Shown piece after piece: positions 10,538 to 19,017 of a stretch of DNA of 28,547 nt; position 1 is the stretch's first letter; each line of letters starts with the position of its first letter. Source of the DNA: Stenotrophomonas maltophilia (lineage in GTDB: Bacteria > Pseudomonadota > Gammaproteobacteria > Xanthomonadales > Xanthomonadaceae); NCBI GenBank assembly GCA_002386405.1, contig DGIP01000200.1, positions 372 through 28,918 of the forward strand, given 5' to 3'. Both the position numbers and the translations under genes were made by a program. Below the pieces are notes generated by a model. That model did not search any database, was not told where the DNA came from, and was given only the letters and a program-made list of their open reading frames with translations.

Positions 10538-12214
10538 ATGAGTCTGGAACGTCCCTGGCTGCAGAGCTATCCCAACGGCGTACCCGCCGAAATCGACGTC
10601 AACGAGTTCCATTCGGTGTCGGCCGTGTTCGATACGTCGGTGGCCAAGTTCCGCGACCGTCCCGCCTACTCCAGCTTCGGCAAGGTCCTCACCTACGGTG
10701 AAACCGATGCCCTGGTCGAGCAGTTCGCCGCCTACCTGCTGGGCGAGCTGAAGCTCAAGAAGGGTGACCGCGTCGCCCTGATGATGCCCAACTGCCTGCA
10801 GTACCCAGTGGCCACCTTCGGCGTGCTGCGCGCCGGCCTGACCGTGGTCAACGTCAACCCGCTGTACACCGCCCGCGAGCTCAAGCACCAGCTGGTCGAT
10901 TCCGGCGCCGCCGTGCTGGTGGTGGTGGACAACTTCGGCGACACCGTGCAGCAGGTCATCGCTGATACGCAGGTCAAGCAGGTCATCACCACCGGCCTGG
11001 GCGACATGCTCGGCCTGAAGGGCGTGGTGGTGAACTTCGTGCTGAAGTACATCAAGAAGATGGTGCCCAACTACACCCTGCGCGGTGCGATCCGCTTCAA
11101 CCAGGCGCTGAAGCTGGGCAGCGGCCACACCCTGCCGAAGGTGGAGCTGGACCACGACGACGTGGCCTTCCTGCAGTACACCGGCGGCACCACCGGCGTG
11201 GCCAAAGGCGCCATGCTGACCAACCGCAACCTGGTGGCCAACATGCAGCAGGCCTCGGCGTGGATCTCCGCGTCGGGCATCGAGATGGGCAAGGAGTGGA
11301 TCATCACCGCCCTGCCGCTGTACCACATCTTCGCGTTGACGGCGAACGGCCTGGTCTTCATGAAGTTCGGTGGCTGCAACCACCTGATCACCAACCCGCG
11401 CGACATGAAGGGCTTCGTCAAGGAGCTCAAGTCCACCCGCTTCACCGCCATCACCGGCGTCAACACGCTGTTCAACGGCCTGCTCAACACTCCCGGCTTC
11501 GATGAGGTGGATTTCTCCTCGCTCAAGGTCACCCTGGGCGGCGGCATGGCGGTGCAGCGTGCCGTGGCCGAGCGCTGGAAGAAGACCACCGGCATCACCC
11601 TGGTCGAGGCCTACGGCCTGACCGAGACCTCGCCGGCGGCCTGCATCAACCCGCTCAACCTGGCCGAGTACAACGGCGCGATCGGCCTGCCGATCCCGTC
11701 CACCGACGCCTGCGTGAAGGACGACAACGGCGTTACCCTGCCGGCCGGCGACGTCGGCGAGCTGTGCATCCGTGGCCCGCAGGTGATGAAGGGGTACTGG
11801 CAGCGCCCGGAAGAAACCGCCAAGGCGATCGACGCCGAGGGCTGGCTGCACACCGGCGACATGGCACGCATGGACGAGCACGGCTTCTTCTACATCGTGG
11901 ACCGCAAGAAGGACATGATCCTGGTGTCCGGCTTCAACGTGTACCCGAACGAAGTCGAAGACGTCATCGCGATGATGCCCGGCGTGCTGGAAGTGGCCGC
12001 CGTGGGCGTGCCGGATGAAAAGTCCGGTGAGATCGTCAAGGTGGTCATCGTCAAGAAGGACCCGAACCTGACCGCCGAAATGGTCAAGGAACACGCCCGC
12101 GCCAACCTGACCGGCTACAAGCACCCGCGCATCGTCGAGTTCCGCAAGGAACTGCCGAAGACCAACGTCGGCAAGATCCTGCGCCGCGAACTGCGCGACG
12201 CACCCGCCGCGTAA
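10538..12214 (+). CDS. rpfB: RpfB, FadD-type long-chain fatty acid-CoA ligase
   Basis: A 558-residue ATP-dependent fatty acyl-CoA ligase. In Xanthomonas RpfB activates free fatty acids and takes part in DSF signal turnover. Adenylate-forming motifs are in order: the P-loop YTGGTTGVAKGA from about residue 214, the YGLTETSP motif, HTGDMARMDEHGFFYIVDRK with the ribose-binding Asp, SGFNVYPNEVED, and KTNVGKILRRELR with the C-terminal catalytic lysine. The ATG at 10538 has CTGGAGGGGG just upstream; the frame is open to 10394, but that stretch is leader with a hairpin. In X. campestris rpfB is followed directly by rpfF. Here a terminator and an opposite-strand gene come between, so the two are probably transcribed separately. 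Confidence 0.95.
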   Translation: MSLERPWLQSYPNGVPAEIDVNEFHSVSAVFDTSVAKFRDRPAYSSFGKVLTYGETDALVEQFAAYLLGELKLKKGDRVALMMPNCLQYPVATFGVLRAGLTVVNVNPLYTARELKHQLVDSGAAVLVVVDNFGDTVQQVIADTQVKQVITTGLGDMLGLKGVVVNFVLKYIKKMVPNYTLRGAIRFNQALKLGSGHTLPKVELDHDDVAFLQYTGGTTGVAKGAMLTNRNLVANMQQASAWISASGIEMGKEWIITALPLYHIFALTANGLVFMKFGGCNHLITNPRDMKGFVKELKSTRFTAITGVNTLFNGLLNTPGFDEVDFSSLKVTLGGGMAVQRAVAERWKKTTGITLVEAYGLTETSPAACINPLNLAEYNGAIGLPIPSTDACVKDDNGVTLPAGDVGELCIRGPQVMKGYWQRPEETAKAIDAEGWLHTGDMARMDEHGFFYIVDRKKDMILVSGFNVYPNEVEDVIAMMPGVLEVAAVGVPDEKSGEIVKVVIVKKDPNLTAEMVKEHARANLTGYKHPRIVEFRKELPKTNVGKILRRELRDAPAA

Positions 12215-12235
12215 CTGCCGGCATCAAGCACCACC

Positions 12236-12266
12236 AGAACGCCCGCCTCGCGGGCGTTCTGCTTTC
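12236..12266 (+). terminator. Rho-independent terminator of rpfB
   Basis: A perfect 10-bp stem (AGAACGCCCG at 12236-12245 with CGGGCGTTCT at 12251-12260), a 5-base loop, then GCTTTCT. It lies 22 bases after the rpfB stop and before the 3' end of the convergent small gene. The T-run is short, and the leftward strand lacks one, so it mainly serves rpfB. Confidence 0.8.
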
Positions 12267-12278
12267 TGCCTGCCGCGC

Positions 12279-12605
12279 TCACTGATACCCCAACTCACCC
12301 GTCACCCGCGAGCACGCCAGGTCCGTGTCCACATGGAACGACTCGGCGCCACCTGCAGCCCGCTGGGCGCTCATCTCCGCCAGCAACAGGACAGAGAAGC
12401 CGCGCCCCGAACCTCCAACGTCCTCGGCATCGACCACGTATGCGGTCGCATCCCACCCGCGCGTCTTCTTTACGTGTTCCTGTACCACTTGCAGGCACTT
12501 CACGGAAACCGGCGGCGATGTCTGGCCGTACCCGTTCGACGTCCGGGCACCTGCGGTGCCTGTTGCCAGGACCAGCATCACCATCATTCCGACGGCAGCG
12601 TTCAT
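12279..12605 (-). CDS. Small exported protein of unknown function
   Basis: A 108-residue protein with a probable cleavable signal peptide (MNAAVGMMVMLVLATGTAGA, cut near residue 20). The mature part has exactly two cysteines, Cys37 and Cys98, which could form a disulfide in the periplasm. I do not recognise the family. The ATG at 12603-12605 is preceded by GGAGG at a good distance; the frame stays open to 12914, but that part runs through the rpfF upstream region and has no ribosome site. It lies between rpfB and rpfF on the opposite strand, convergent with rpfB and divergent from rpfF, so it shares a promoter region with the DSF synthase gene. Any role in signalling is inference from position. 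Confidence 0.7.
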   Translation of the reverse strand: MNAAVGMMVMLVLATGTAGARTSNGYGQTSPPVSVKCLQVVQEHVKKTRGWDATAYVVDAEDVGGSGRGFSVLLLAEMSAQRAAGGAESFHVDTDLACSRVTGELGYQ

Positions 12606-12919
12606 TTGGAAATCCTCCGGTCCCGCCAGAAATTGAAGTGAGTTACTGCAGCCACGCAGGGCGTGGTGCTGGATATTCGTCGAATTCCTATATTGACCCG
12701 TCACCATCACCTGCGGCCACGCAGCGCGATGTGAATCGCTGGATTCCCTTGCGGCATAAGGCTGAACGAGATTCTGGCCGGTATTCCGGGCGGCCGCGGA
12801 CATTATGCAGGGCGTTTGCATTCCGGCCCGGGTTGGCGGTGTAGGATCGCGGCGTGTGGACCCGTCCGGCCTGCCGCCCACCGTCCTCCCTGCAGGCCAA
12901 CCCCGCCGAGGCAATCACC
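12606..12919. promoter_or_regulatory. Divergent upstream region of rpfF and small exported-protein gene
   Basis: These 314 bases hold no convincing gene. They must contain the rpfF promoter and that of the leftward small gene. Seen: an AT-rich near-palindrome GGATATTCGTCGAATTCC at 12671-12688, beside CTATATTG (12688-12695, TATAGG leftward); a GAATC/GATTC dyad at 12733-12746; and TAGGAT at 12842-12847, with TTGCAT 20 bases before it, as a poor rpfF promoter candidate. A GAGG ribosome site (12908-12911) precedes the rpfF ATG. Nothing in it decides the transcription start. Confidence 0.4.
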
Positions 12920-13789
12920 ATGCAATCCATCGAAAAGCTTCCGTATTCCCGCGGCTACGCGACCATCCGCACCGAGTCGACCCCCGACGACGCCGCCCAC
13001 TGGCTCTTCATGCACGCCGATGCCGCCACCGGCATCCGTCCCTGCTGCCGCAAGGACATGCTCGATGAAATGTGGAGCGTCATGAGCCAGATCACGCTGT
13101 CCCCGGCCGAGCGCAACAGTGGCCGCCTGCGCCACTTCGTGCTGGCCTCCGATGCCACCGCCTACAACCTGGGCGGCGACCTGGCGCTGTTTGCCCAGCT
13201 GATCCGCGAAGGCAACCGCGACCGCCTGCTCGCCTATGCCCAGCGCTGCGTGGAAGGCGTGCACCACCTGCACACCGGCTTCGGTGGCGACGTGCGCTCG
13301 ATCGCGCTGATCCAGGGCGATGCACTGGGCGGCGGCCTGGAAATGGCGCTGGCCTGCCACACCATCATTGCCGAGGAAGGCTGTGGCATGGGCCTGCCCG
13401 AAGTGCTGTTCGGGCTGTTCCCGGGCATGGGCGCGTACTCGTTCCTGTGCCGCCGCGTGGCCCCGCAGCTGGCCGAGAAGATCATCCTTGAAGGTCGTGT
13501 CTACTCGTCCGAAGAGATGTACGCCATGGGCGTGGTCGACGTGCTGGTGCCCAAGGGCCAGGGCATCAAGGCCGCCGAAGACCTGATCCGCCAGCAGCAG
13601 CGCACCCCGCGCACCTACCTGGCGATGAACGCTGCACGCAACCTGGCCCAGGCGGTGGGCTATGACGAACTGCTGGAAATCACCAAGATCTGGGTGGATT
13701 CGGCACTGGCCCTGGAAGACAAGTCGCTGCGCACCATGGATCGGTTGATCAAGGCGCAGACCCGTCGTGCCCAGTCCGATGCCGCGTAA
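12920..13789 (+). CDS. rpfF: RpfF, DSF synthase (enoyl-CoA hydratase/thioesterase)
   Basis: A 289-residue crotonase-superfamily enzyme, the same length as X. campestris RpfF. The family makes DSF (cis-11-methyl-2-dodecenoic acid) from a 3-hydroxyacyl-ACP by dehydration and thioester cleavage. The two catalytic glutamates fall at Glu141 (GGGLEMALACH) and Glu161 (GLPEVLFGLFPGMGAYS), matching the Xanthomonas positions. NLGGDLALFAQLIREG is also conserved. The ATG at 12920 follows GAGG by 8 bases; an upstream in-frame ATG at 12854 lacks a ribosome site. The N-terminal 70 residues diverge more from Xanthomonas RpfF than the rest. In Xanthomonas RpfF activity is held down by binding to RpfC, which is encoded convergently here. 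Confidence 0.96.
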   Translation: MQSIEKLPYSRGYATIRTESTPDDAAHWLFMHADAATGIRPCCRKDMLDEMWSVMSQITLSPAERNSGRLRHFVLASDATAYNLGGDLALFAQLIREGNRDRLLAYAQRCVEGVHHLHTGFGGDVRSIALIQGDALGGGLEMALACHTIIAEEGCGMGLPEVLFGLFPGMGAYSFLCRRVAPQLAEKIILEGRVYSSEEMYAMGVVDVLVPKGQGIKAAEDLIRQQQRTPRTYLAMNAARNLAQAVGYDELLEITKIWVDSALALEDKSLRTMDRLIKAQTRRAQSDAA

Positions 13790-13818
13790 CTGCGCCATCG
13801 CAAGCAGGGGGTTCCAGT

Positions 13819-13849
13819 AAAAAAGCCCGGTTGGAACCGGGCTTTTTTT
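13819..13849. terminator. Bidirectional terminator between rpfF and rpfC
   Basis: The stem GCCCGGT (13825-13831) with ACCGGGC (13836-13842), loop TGGA, is flanked by an A6 run (13819-13824) and a T7 run (13843-13849), so it works both ways. The T-run touches the rpfC stop codon (13849-13851), leaving rpfC no 3' untranslated spacer. Confidence 0.93.
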
Positions 13850-16062
13850 CAACGCATGTCGATGCCGCCGTCGTCCGTGGAGGAAGCACCCGGGCGCCTG
13901 CGTTCTTCCAGCGCCTGCTTGCCTTCCTTCACCGCCGTGCGGATCAGCTTCATCCGCTCGCGCCACTCGCTCTTGAGCTGCCAGTCGGCCATGTGCATCA
14001 CCTCGCCGGCACGGTAAGCCACCCGCACCAGGCCCAGGTTGCTGGCCACGCCCTTGATGGCGTGCGCCTGCTCGCGCAGGTGCACCCAGTCGCCACGTTC
14101 GCCCGCTTCCATGGCCACGCCCACGCACTGCGTGGCGTCGGCCAGGCACTGGCGGATGAACTCCTGCTCGAAGCCCTCGCCCATGCCCAGCGCGGCCAGT
14201 TCATCGAGCACGCCGGTATCGAGCACGCCCACTGCCACCGGCGTGGACGGCACCACGGCGGTACGGGCTTTCAGGCCATCGTTGGCGGCAATCTCGGCCA
14301 GCGTGTCCAGCAGCTTCACCGGTACCACCGGCTTCCCGAAGAAGGTGTGCGCACCGGCCTGGGTGCACTGCTGGATCGACTCGGGGGTGACATCGGCGCT
14401 GAGCACCAGCACCGGTGTGCGCGGGGCGCCACCGGCCTGCAGCACGCGCAGCTCCTTGAGCATGTCCAGCCCGCTCATGCCCGGCATGTGCAGGTCGACG
14501 ATGGCCACGTCGTAGTCGCTCTCGGCCATCGCATCGAGCACGGCTTCACCGCCGTTGACGCAGACCACCTTGTGCCCTGCCTTCTGCAGCAGCCGCTGCA
14601 GCACCAGCCGGTTGGCCTGGTGATCGTCGGCCACCAGCACCTTCATGCTGCGCACGCGGGCGCGGTGGCGCAGGAACGGGTCGGCGAAAGCGATTACATT
14701 GTCCTGCGCACCCTGCAGGCCGTTGCCGAGCACGGCCGGGGTGAACTCGCCGGCCACTACCGGTGGCAATGCGAACGGCAGTTCGAACCAGAAGCAGCTG
14801 CCCTGCGGCGGGTTCTCGGCATAGCCGATCTGCCCCCCCATCGCTTCCACGAGCCCGCGCGAGATCGAGGTGCCCAGCCCGCTGCCTTCGTGGCGGCGGC
14901 CCAGGCTGACGTCGGCCTGCTCGAAGGCCTGGAACAGGCGCGAACGCATTTCCGGACCCACGCCAATACCGGTGTCGAGGATGTCGAAGCGCAGCCGGAC
15001 CTGGCCATGGCCTTCCTCGCCCACCTGCGACACCCGGATCTCGATCCTGCCGTGTTCGGTGAATTTGACCGCGTTGCCCGCCAGGTTGAGCAGGATCTGG
15101 CGCAGGTGGCCCAGGTCACCGCGCAGCAGGCGCGGCACGCCAGCGGCCACCTTCACCTGGTAATCGAGCCGCTTCAGGCGCGCCTGTGGCATCAGGATCA
15201 GGCCGATCGACTGCACCACGTCGTCCAGAGAGAAGTCTTCGGCCACCACCCGCAGCTTGCCCGCTTCGATGGCCGAGATGTCCAGCACCTCTTCCACCAG
15301 CGCCAGCAGGCTGCGCGAAGAGGCCTGGATGGTGTTGACGCACTCGCGCTGCTCTTCATCCAGCGTGGTGGTGGCCAGCACCTCGGTCATGCCCGACAGG
15401 CCATTGAGCGGGGTGCGGAACTCGTGGCTCATGTTGGCCAGGAAACGGCTCTTGGCCTCGCTGGCGCGGCGCGCCTCGTCCATGGCATGGGTCAACTGGC
15501 GCAGCAGCGTGGCGAAGTACAGCGGCACCGCCGCCAGCCCCAGCCACAGGCCGAAGCCCAGCCGCGCGTTGGCCTGCCAGTAGCCGGTGGCCAGCACCGT
15601 CACGCCGAAGCTGACCAGCGCCATGCCCACCGCGGTGTACAGGTACTTGTTGCCGTAGCGCATGCCGTTGCCGACAGTGACCCACATCACCACGATGTAG
15701 ACCCACGACAGCGGCTCGCCCATCTGCACCATGCCGGCCGCGATCAGCCCGTAATCGGCCAGCATGCCGGCCACCCGGCGCGGGTCCGAACGGCCGGGGC
15801 GCGCCAGCAGCCACGAGAACAGCAGCACCGACAGCGTCAGCCCGGTCAGCACGATGCCCAGCACCACCTGGTACTGGTGGTGCGGCAGATCGTTGCGCAC
15901 CCCAGGCATCAGCACGTAGCCCAGGATCAGCACGATCAGCACGATGCGTACGATCGCCTGGCCATGCTCACTGTCGGGGCGGTTGCCCAGCTGGCGCCTG
16001 AGCAGCGCCAGGCCCGGGAGCGCGCCAAACCGCTGCTTCAACACCTGGAACAGACCGGCCAT
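13849..16062 (-). CDS. rpfC: RpfC, DSF hybrid sensor histidine kinase
   Basis: A 737-residue inner-membrane sensor, comparable to X. campestris RpfC (726). Residues 1-35 are a short N-terminal segment, followed by five or six hydrophobic helices (about 27-45, 57-78, 89-104, 111-128, 132-153 and perhaps 159-178). Then come the HisKA helix (MSHEFRTPLNGLSG, phospho-His213), the HATPase boxes (NLAGNAVKFTEHG, DTGIGVG, GSGLGTSI), a receiver domain (phospho-Asp523 in VDLHMPGMSG, Lys577) and a C-terminal HPt domain (His667 in AHAIKGVASNLG). It detects DSF, relays phosphate to RpfG, and in Xanthomonas also binds and restrains RpfF. The ATG at 16060-16062 lies one base after the rpfG stop (TGACATG), so translation is coupled. 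A TTG at 16089 in the rpfG coding end was rejected as start. Helix numbers are by eye. Confidence 0.96.
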   Translation of the reverse strand: MAGLFQVLKQRFGALPGLALLRRQLGNRPDSEHGQAIVRIVLIVLILGYVLMPGVRNDLPHHQYQVVLGIVLTGLTLSVLLFSWLLARPGRSDPRRVAGMLADYGLIAAGMVQMGEPLSWVYIVVMWVTVGNGMRYGNKYLYTAVGMALVSFGVTVLATGYWQANARLGFGLWLGLAAVPLYFATLLRQLTHAMDEARRASEAKSRFLANMSHEFRTPLNGLSGMTEVLATTTLDEEQRECVNTIQASSRSLLALVEEVLDISAIEAGKLRVVAEDFSLDDVVQSIGLILMPQARLKRLDYQVKVAAGVPRLLRGDLGHLRQILLNLAGNAVKFTEHGRIEIRVSQVGEEGHGQVRLRFDILDTGIGVGPEMRSRLFQAFEQADVSLGRRHEGSGLGTSISRGLVEAMGGQIGYAENPPQGSCFWFELPFALPPVVAGEFTPAVLGNGLQGAQDNVIAFADPFLRHRARVRSMKVLVADDHQANRLVLQRLLQKAGHKVVCVNGGEAVLDAMAESDYDVAIVDLHMPGMSGLDMLKELRVLQAGGAPRTPVLVLSADVTPESIQQCTQAGAHTFFGKPVVPVKLLDTLAEIAANDGLKARTAVVPSTPVAVGVLDTGVLDELAALGMGEGFEQEFIRQCLADATQCVGVAMEAGERGDWVHLREQAHAIKGVASNLGLVRVAYRAGEVMHMADWQLKSEWRERMKLIRTAVKEGKQALEERRRPGASSTDDGGIDMR

Positions 16063-16063
16063 G

Positions 16064-17203
16064 TCACATCCCCGGGCGGGAGGACGCAACGGAATGCTGC
16101 GCGCAGATATCGTCCAGCTGCACGCGGCCGCGCAGCAGCGCGTCCACGCAGCGCGGGTCGAACAGGCGTCCGCGTTGTGCGTACAGATAGGCCAGGGTGG
16201 CTTCCATCGTCCATGCTTCCTTGTATGGGCGCGGCGAGATCAGGGCATCGAAGACATCGGCAACGGCCACGATCCGCGCTTCCAGCGGGATGGCTTCACC
16301 GACCAGACCGTCGGGATACCCGCTGCCGTCGTAACGTTCGTGGTGGCGCAGCGCGATCAACGCGCCGACCTGGATGAAACGGTTCTGGCTGCCACTGAGC
16401 AGCTCGTAACCGATACGCGGGTGCCGGCGCATGATGGCCAGCTCCTCGTCGTTGAGTTTGCCCTGCTTGAGCAGCACGGCATCGGGAATGGCGATCTTGC
16501 CCATGTCGTGCAGGGGCGCCGCCATCTCGATCAGTTTGACTTCTTCTTCCGGCAGCCCGAGCTGCTCGGCGATCAGCCCCGCTACGTGCGCCATCCGCTC
16601 GAGATAGGCACTGGTACCGGCATCACGGAACTCGATCGCGCGGGCCAGCCGCGACAGCGTCTCGCGCTCGCGTTCCTCGACCTCGTGCATGCTGGCCAGC
16701 AGCCGCTGTTCCAGCGACAGCGCGCGTTGCTTCACGTTTTCCGACTGCTGGCGCAGCTGCAGCAGGTTGTAGCAGCGCGCGCGCAGCTCGCGCGGGCGGA
16801 TCGGCTTGACCAGGAAATCGATGACACCCGCTTCCAGCGCCGCCTGCCGGATCGGCTCGTCGCCGACCACGGTGATCAGGATCACCGGAATGTCGCGGTG
16901 CTTGGGCAGGCGGCGGAAACGCCGGGCGAATTCCAGCCCGTCCATTTCCGGCATGCGGTAATCGAGCAGCAGCAGGTCCACCCCGTGCGATTCGCACCAG
17001 GCAAGGGCGGTGAGCGGATCGCCGAAATCATGCACGCTCAATTCCGGCGCGATGTCCTCGATGACATGCCGCAGCATGGTGCGCGCGGACGTCTGATCGT
17101 CAACGATGACAATATTCAAGGCTGATTCCGTCGTCTTCCTGGACCACACTGGCACATGCTGCGTTAAGGATACCCCGCCGCTCTGCATACCGGCACCTTG
17201 CAT
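16064..17203 (-). CDS. rpfG: RpfG, HD-GYP cyclic-di-GMP phosphodiesterase response regulator
   Basis: A 379-residue cytoplasmic regulator, nearly identical from memory to X. campestris RpfG (378). Receiver domain at about 30-145 with phospho-Asp81 (LLLLDYRMPEMDG), a helical linker (145-185), then an HD-GYP domain with LHDMGK (His232-Asp233) and HHERYDGSGYP (287-297). Once phosphorylated through RpfC it degrades cyclic di-GMP, relieving Clp-type regulation and altering motility, biofilm and exoenzymes in related bacteria. The start at 17201-17203 is chosen because GGAGG stands 7 bases upstream; in-frame ATGs at 17236 and 17248 lack such a site. rpfG is the first gene and rpfC the second, and no rpfH lies between them. 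Confidence 0.97.
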   Translation of the reverse strand: MQGAGMQSGGVSLTQHVPVWSRKTTESALNIVIVDDQTSARTMLRHVIEDIAPELSVHDFGDPLTALAWCESHGVDLLLLDYRMPEMDGLEFARRFRRLPKHRDIPVILITVVGDEPIRQAALEAGVIDFLVKPIRPRELRARCYNLLQLRQQSENVKQRALSLEQRLLASMHEVEERERETLSRLARAIEFRDAGTSAYLERMAHVAGLIAEQLGLPEEEVKLIEMAAPLHDMGKIAIPDAVLLKQGKLNDEELAIMRRHPRIGYELLSGSQNRFIQVGALIALRHHERYDGSGYPDGLVGEAIPLEARIVAVADVFDALISPRPYKEAWTMEATLAYLYAQRGRLFDPRCVDALLRGRVQLDDICAQHSVASSRPGM

Positions 17204-17404
17204 GGGACCACCTCCGGTCACGATTCCCCAGTTCATGATCGTGGTCACAGTGTGATGCGCGTGTCACGCATGCCCCGTCCCATCCTCATGCTCCATGGCC
17301 GGCGCGCATTGCGCCATCTAGGGCCACGGGGAAACCATACGCGTCCGGCCACCGCAGCGGAAGCCCGCCGGGACGGCCCCCGAGGGGCCATCCGGACCTA
17401 CGTC
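17204..17404 (-). promoter_or_regulatory. rpfG upstream region and lysS 3' region
   Basis: This 201-base gap holds no gene. Near rpfG it has clustered CRP/Clp-like half-sites: TCACA-G-TGTGA at 17245-17255 and a further TCACG at 17264-17268, giving TGTGA-N8-TCACG instead of the standard N6. Near lysS, GGCCCC-CGA-GGGGCC at 17375-17389 is a 6-bp GC hairpin without a T-tract, a weak lysS terminator at most. The rpfG promoter presumably lies here, but no clear -35/-10 pair was found. Confidence 0.35.
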
Positions 17405-18922
17405 TCAGTTTTCGGGACGCATGTAGGGGAACAGCAGCACATCGCGGATCGAGCTGCTGCCGGTCAGCAGCATCACCAGGCGGTCGATGCCGATGCCCAG
17501 GCCGCCGGTCGGGGCCATACCGTACTCCAGCGCACGGATGTAATCGGCGTCGTAATGCATGGCTTCGTCGTCGCCACCTTCCTTGGCCGTGACCTGGGCC
17601 TGGAAGCGGGCCGCCTGGTCTTCCGGGTCGTTCAGCTCGGAGAAGCCGTTGGCCAGCTCCTTGCCGTTGATGAACAGCTCGAAGCGGTCGGTGTAGCCGG
17701 GCTGGTCGTCGTTGGCGCGGGCCAGCGGGGACACCTCGACCGGGTGGTCGGTGATGAAGGTCGGCTGCACCAGGGTGTGCTCGACGGTGGCTTCGAAGAT
17801 CTCCAGCAGCAGCTTGCCCCAGCCATAGGACGGCTTGACCCGGATCTTCAGGCGCTCGCAATGGCGCAGCAGCGCCTCGCGGTCGGTGCAGTCGGCCAGG
17901 CTGATCTCCGGGTTGTGGTGGCGCACCGCCTCGTCCATGCGCCAGCGGCGGAACGCGGGGGCCAGGTCGATGGTGGCGCCGTCCCACTCCACCGTGGTGG
18001 TGCCCAGCACCTTGCTGGCCACGTCTCGGATCACGCCTTCGGTCAGGTCCATCACTTCGTTGTACGTGGCGTAGGCCTCGTACAGCTCCATCATGGTGAA
18101 TTCCGGGTTGTGCCGGGTGCTGACGCCTTCGTTGCGGAAGTTGCGGTTGATCTCGTACACGCGCTCCAGCCCGCCCACGACCAGGCGCTTGAGGTACAGC
18201 TCCGGGGCCACGCGCAGGTACAGGTCCAGGTCCAGCGCGTTGTGGTGGGTGGTGAACGGCTTGGCCGTGGCGCCGCCCGGGATGTAATGCATCATCGGCG
18301 TTTCGACTTCCAGGAAGTCGCGGTTGTCCAGCCAGGCGCGCATGGCGCGGATGATCCGCGAGCGCTTGATGAACACCTCGCGCGAGTCCGGGGTCACGAT
18401 CAGGTCCACGTAGCGCTGGCGGTAGCGCTGCTCCACGTCGGCCAGGCCGTGCCACTTGTCCGGCAGCGGGCGCAGCGACTTGGTGAGCAGGCGGATGCTG
18501 GTGGCCTTGACCGACAGCTCGCCGGTCTTGGTCCGGGTCAGCCCGCCTTCCACGGCAATGATGTCGCCCACGTCCCAGCCCTTGAAGGCGGTGTACACAT
18601 CGCCCAAGGCATTGCCCTGCAGGAACAGCTGGATGCGGCCGGATTCGTCCTGGATCTGGGCGAAGCTGGCCTTGCCCATCACCCGCTTGGCCATCAGCCG
18701 GCCGGCCATCTTCACCTGGCGGTCGGTGGCTTCCAGCGCTTCGGCGGTCCACTGTTCGGCGTCGGCGAACTCATCCTGCAGCTTGCCGGCGAAATCCTCA
18801 CGACGGAAATCGTTCGGGTAGGCGATGCCCTGCCCGCGCAGCGCGGTCAGTTTCGCGCGGCGCTCGGCGATGAGGCTGTTCTCGTCGACGGGGGGCTGCG
18901 GCGCGGGGATCTGATCGTTCAT
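17405..18922 (-). CDS. lysS: Lysyl-tRNA synthetase, class II
   Basis: A 505-residue cytoplasmic enzyme charging tRNA-Lys; the family is typically 500-505 residues. The N-terminal OB-fold anticodon-binding domain (about 55-175; [18 protein letters not shown]) is followed by the class II catalytic core with motif 1 (FLEVETPMM), motif 2 ([20 protein letters not shown]) and motif 3 ([14 protein letters not shown]). The ATG at 18920-18922 lies 95 bases after the prfB stop, the prfB-lysS pairing also found in E. coli. A strong GC hairpin occupies the gap. The gene is intact. Confidence 0.98.
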   Translation of the reverse strand: MNDQIPAPQPPVDENSLIAERRAKLTALRGQGIAYPNDFRREDFAGKLQDEFADAEQWTAEALEATDRQVKMAGRLMAKRVMGKASFAQIQDESGRIQLFLQGNALGDVYTAFKGWDVGDIIAVEGGLTRTKTGELSVKATSIRLLTKSLRPLPDKWHGLADVEQRYRQRYVDLIVTPDSREVFIKRSRIIRAMRAWLDNRDFLEVETPMMHYIPGGATAKPFTTHHNALDLDLYLRVAPELYLKRLVVGGLERVYEINRNFRNEGVSTRHNPEFTMMELYEAYATYNEVMDLTEGVIRDVASKVLGTTTVEWDGATIDLAPAFRRWRMDEAVRHHNPEISLADCTDREALLRHCERLKIRVKPSYGWGKLLLEIFEATVEHTLVQPTFITDHPVEVSPLARANDDQPGYTDRFELFINGKELANGFSELNDPEDQAARFQAQVTAKEGGDDEAMHYDADYIRALEYGMAPTGGLGIGIDRLVMLLTGSSSIRDVLLFPYMRPEN

Positions 18923-18992
18923 GGCGTGGGTCTATGTCTGGGGGATATGGACGGGGAATACGAAACCCGGGGCGTGCCGGGGTGGAGCGGAT

Positions 18993-19013
18993 CGGGCCGC
19001 ACGTGGCGGCCCG
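18993..19013 (-). other. GC hairpin in the prfB-lysS gap
   Basis: A perfect 8-bp stem (CGGGCCGC at 18993-19000 with GCGGCCCG at 19006-19013) and a 5-base loop, only 4 bases after the prfB stop codon. Leftward there is no T-tract, so it may slow RNA decay or partly terminate between prfB and lysS. Confidence 0.45.
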
Positions 19014-19017
19014 ACCG

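Noticed and set aside
10514..12124. 536-codon minus-strand frame opposite rpfB
   Set aside because: His/Val/Gly-rich complement of the ligase gene with no signature and no initiation signal.
13831..16377. 848-codon plus-strand frame opposite rpfC
   Set aside because: Shadow of rpfC codon bias; composition is His/Arg/Gln/Ala-rich with no recognisable domain, and it runs through a terminator.
17375..17389. Strong intrinsic terminator after lysS
   Set aside because: The 6-bp GC hairpin has no following T-run on the lysS strand, so it is noted only as weak.
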